The position numbers and the translations under genes are program-made. A stretch of DNA of 6,838 bases from Bifidobacterium sp. UBA6881 (GTDB lineage: Bacteria > Actinomycetota > Actinomycetes > Actinomycetales > Bifidobacteriaceae), in assembly GCA_002451435.1 (NCBI GenBank), contig DKCF01000038.1, positions 34,974-41,811 on the forward strand. Reading direction: 5' to 3'. Below the pieces are notes generated by a model, which was given only the letters and a program-made list of their open reading frames with translations, searched no databases and was not told the origin of the DNA. Every line of letters starts with the position of its first letter. Position 1 is the first letter of the stretch. Shown one piece after another: positions 6,200 to 6,838 of the stretch.

Positions 6200-6838
6200 T
6201 CAGCGCACTTCGGAGAACATCGGTCCTCGCGACAGCGTGGTCTTGACCTCGACCTGCTGGTCGGAATCGAACGGGCCCTTCGGCTGGCTCGGCACATCCG
6301 CCTTCTTGTCGGAGTCGGCGGCTTCGGCCGCGGCCTTGGCGGCCTTGCGCTCGGCCGGGGCGACCGGCGGATGCATCGGGATGAGGTCGCGCGGGGCGAG
6401 CGGTTCCTCGCCGCGTTCCACCACGATGTCGGCGAAGAACTTGTTCAGGGCCTTGGTCTCGTCGCTGTCCGGATCGGTCGCGGCCTTGCCGGAGAAGATG
6501 CCGCGGAGCATCCAGCGCGGTCCGTCGATGCCGACGATGCGGGTCGTGACCTTGCGTCCACCCTTGACCACGACGGGAAGTTCGAGTTCGGTGCCGAACA
6601 CGCCCTCGGTCTCCTTGGCGGCCCTGTTGGCGTCGATGAGGTCGGCGCGCACGTCATCCCACAATCCCAGGGTCTTCGGCGCGGCGAACGCCTCGATCTC
6701 CACACTGGAGGAACCGTAGGTGATGGTGGTGCCAAGCACCTGCTGGGTGGCGCGGTTCGCCTTCACGCGCAGTTCGATGCCCTGCAGGAACGGCAGGTAA
6801 TAGGAGCCCATGTCGAGGTATTCGTCGTAGTCGGGAAC
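6200..6838 (-). CDS. DUF3710 family protein, start missing at the right window edge
   Basis: A probable cytoplasmic protein of unknown function; 212 residues are visible and the true start lies beyond the window. An ATG at 6811 is in frame, but the nine codons before it (VPDYDEYLD) are open and fit the family's region before the first strand, so it is unlikely to be the real start. Family features include LPFLQGIELRV (visible residues 15-25), EAFAAPKTLGLWDDVRADL (49-67), GIDGPRWMLRGIFSG (103-117) and EEPLAPRDLIPMH (144-156). From about residue 157 the tail is low complexity, rich in Ala, Lys and Glu, before a short polar end. It leads the four-gene cluster. In many actinobacteria the gene lies next to dut, which could sit just outside this window; that is a prediction, not seen. 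Confidence 0.9.
   Translation of the reverse strand, partial: VPDYDEYLDMGSYYLPFLQGIELRVKANRATQQVLGTTITYGSSSVEIEAFAAPKTLGLWDDVRADLIDANRAAKETEGVFGTELELPVVVKGGRKVTTRIVGIDGPRWMLRGIFSGKAATDPDSDETKALNKFFADIVVERGEEPLAPRDLIPMHPPVAPAERKAAKAAAEAADSDKKADVPSQPKGPFDSDQQVEVKTTLSRGPMFSEVR

Noticed and set aside
5859..6719. 286-codon plus-strand open frame across DUF3159 and DUF3710
   Set aside because: It spans two convincing minus-strand genes and is a low-complexity Ser/Thr/Ala/Arg translation without family signatures.

Overview
This is a high-GC chromosomal window from an actinobacterium, most likely Bifidobacterium or a close relative. That assignment is an inference. It rests on strong G/C third-position bias, two actinobacteria-specific families side by side (DUF3710 and DUF3159), an actinobacterial TRAM-domain RNA methyltransferase, and a CtpE-like P-type ATPase. 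All six protein genes lie on the minus strand, so they are transcribed from high to low coordinates. The window is almost fully coding. I see no tRNA, rRNA, CRISPR array, insertion sequence, phage gene or attachment site.

In transcription order: (1) a DUF3710 gene cut by the right edge (6200-6838). (2) A DUF3159 membrane protein (5423-6175), 24 nt further on. (3) A TrmA/RlmD-type uracil-C5 RNA methyltransferase (4158-5423), overlapping the DUF3159 stop by one base in TGATG. (4) A small lipoprotein resembling half of a sugar-binding protein (3550-4161), overlapping the methyltransferase stop in GTGA. These four look like one translationally coupled operon. After a 191-nt gap comes (5) a ten-helix cation P-type ATPase of the CtpE type (902-3358). 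After a 257-nt gap, holding a perfect 19-bp hairpin and the presumed acn promoter, comes (6) the first 214 codons of aconitase (1-644), which runs off the left edge.

The functions are mostly housekeeping: RNA modification, cation homeostasis and the citrate-to-isocitrate step. The DUF3710/DUF3159/TRAM-methyltransferase neighbourhood is a recurring actinobacterial arrangement (recalled, not searched). I found no convincing new multi-gene system. The points most worth a second look are: a one-lobe substrate-binding-like lipoprotein coupled to an RNA methyltransferase gene with no transporter genes nearby; an RNA methyltransferase in which the iron-sulfur cysteine positions are all substituted; and a terminator-like hairpin whose homopolymer tract lies on the wrong side for a classical intrinsic terminator.
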